From Effrenium voratum (taxonomy: Eukaryota; Sar; Dinophyceae; Suessiales; Symbiodiniaceae), in assembly GCA_963377175.1 (NCBI GenBank), contig CAUJNA010003497.1, positions 208,501-272,500 of the forward strand: a stretch of DNA of 64,000 nt. Reading direction: 5' to 3'. The position numbers were made by a program, and so were the translations under genes. The notes under the pieces are model-generated. The model had not been told where the DNA came from and did not search any database. It saw only the letters and a program-made list of their open reading frames with translations. This document shows positions 63,694-64,000 of the stretch, one piece after another. Position 1 is the stretch's first letter. The number at the start of each line of letters is the position of its first letter.

Positions 63694-64000
63694 CTCAGGG
63701 ATGTTTTATTCGTGGGTCAAAAGCAAGGAGCAACTGAGCAAGTTGGAGATGTAAGCTTCTGTTTATCTTCTGGGAGTTACACACCGGAGTCTGGCAAAGA
63801 ACCCGCAACTGATACCGAAAAGGAAGTGCATGTTCAACAAGTTGTTTGAGTCATGCAATGCACAAAACTTTTCTCCCCCGTATAACCGTGGATGGCATTC
63901 TCAGCGTGAACCCAACCAGATTCAGTTCAAATCCACGGTCAGGTGCTGGATGGTCCCCCCAAAGGTACATTTGGATTGCCTGTCTTGTATCATCTTCATA

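Noticed and set aside
1..64000. Bacterial operon, phage, organelle DNA, CRISPR array, tRNA or rRNA
   Set aside because: No long intact genes, ribosome sites, regular spacer arrays or recognisable RNA genes were seen.

Overview
The window looks like nuclear DNA of a dinoflagellate. No bacterial operon, viral genome, organelle gene, rRNA or tRNA is visible. The signs are short GC-rich coding islands (about 40-330 bp) separated by short introns, introns built from repeated inverted-repeat elements, splice donors that begin GT, GC or GA in copies of the same element, many microsatellites, and two copies of the first 11-12 nt of the dinoflagellate spliced leader. The organism call is inference; no species is claimed.

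Layout. Nearly every exon I can support lies on the minus strand, from 63.7 kb down to 0.4 kb, so the reader should read right to left. Exons were parsed by hand from an AG acceptor, an open frame with mostly G/C third bases, and a GT/GC/GA donor; lengths were checked against codon counts. In exon entries 'phase a/b' means a bases before the first full codon and b bases after the last. Possible 3' terminal exons with stop codons lie at 53.86, 46.24, 44.91 and 25.83 kb, which suggests several genes in a one-way row. Most products are not recognisable. The exception is a PUB-like domain split over exons at 58.2, 56.7 and 56.5 kb.

The spaces between exons are filled by short interspersed families, named here A, B, C, D, E, F, G, H, I, K and L. 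Several are introner-like: whole introns begin and end at the element ends. The best cases are B at 62508-62620 and 7653-7776, and L at 53143-53231, where the flanking exons join in phase. Family A has 4-bp target duplications in all four copies, and one copy is nested inside a C element.

Between about 14.6 and 20.6 kb lies a foreign-looking block with 129-bp tandem repeats, different codon use and a decayed minus-strand ORF chain. Between 9.3 and 11.3 kb there is a large palindrome. The stretch from 34.5 to 38.5 kb has few or no exons and holds GA-rich, CACCAC and tetranucleotide repeats; it is the best candidate for an intergenic region. Exon joins, gene counts and strand at a few places remain unproven without transcripts.
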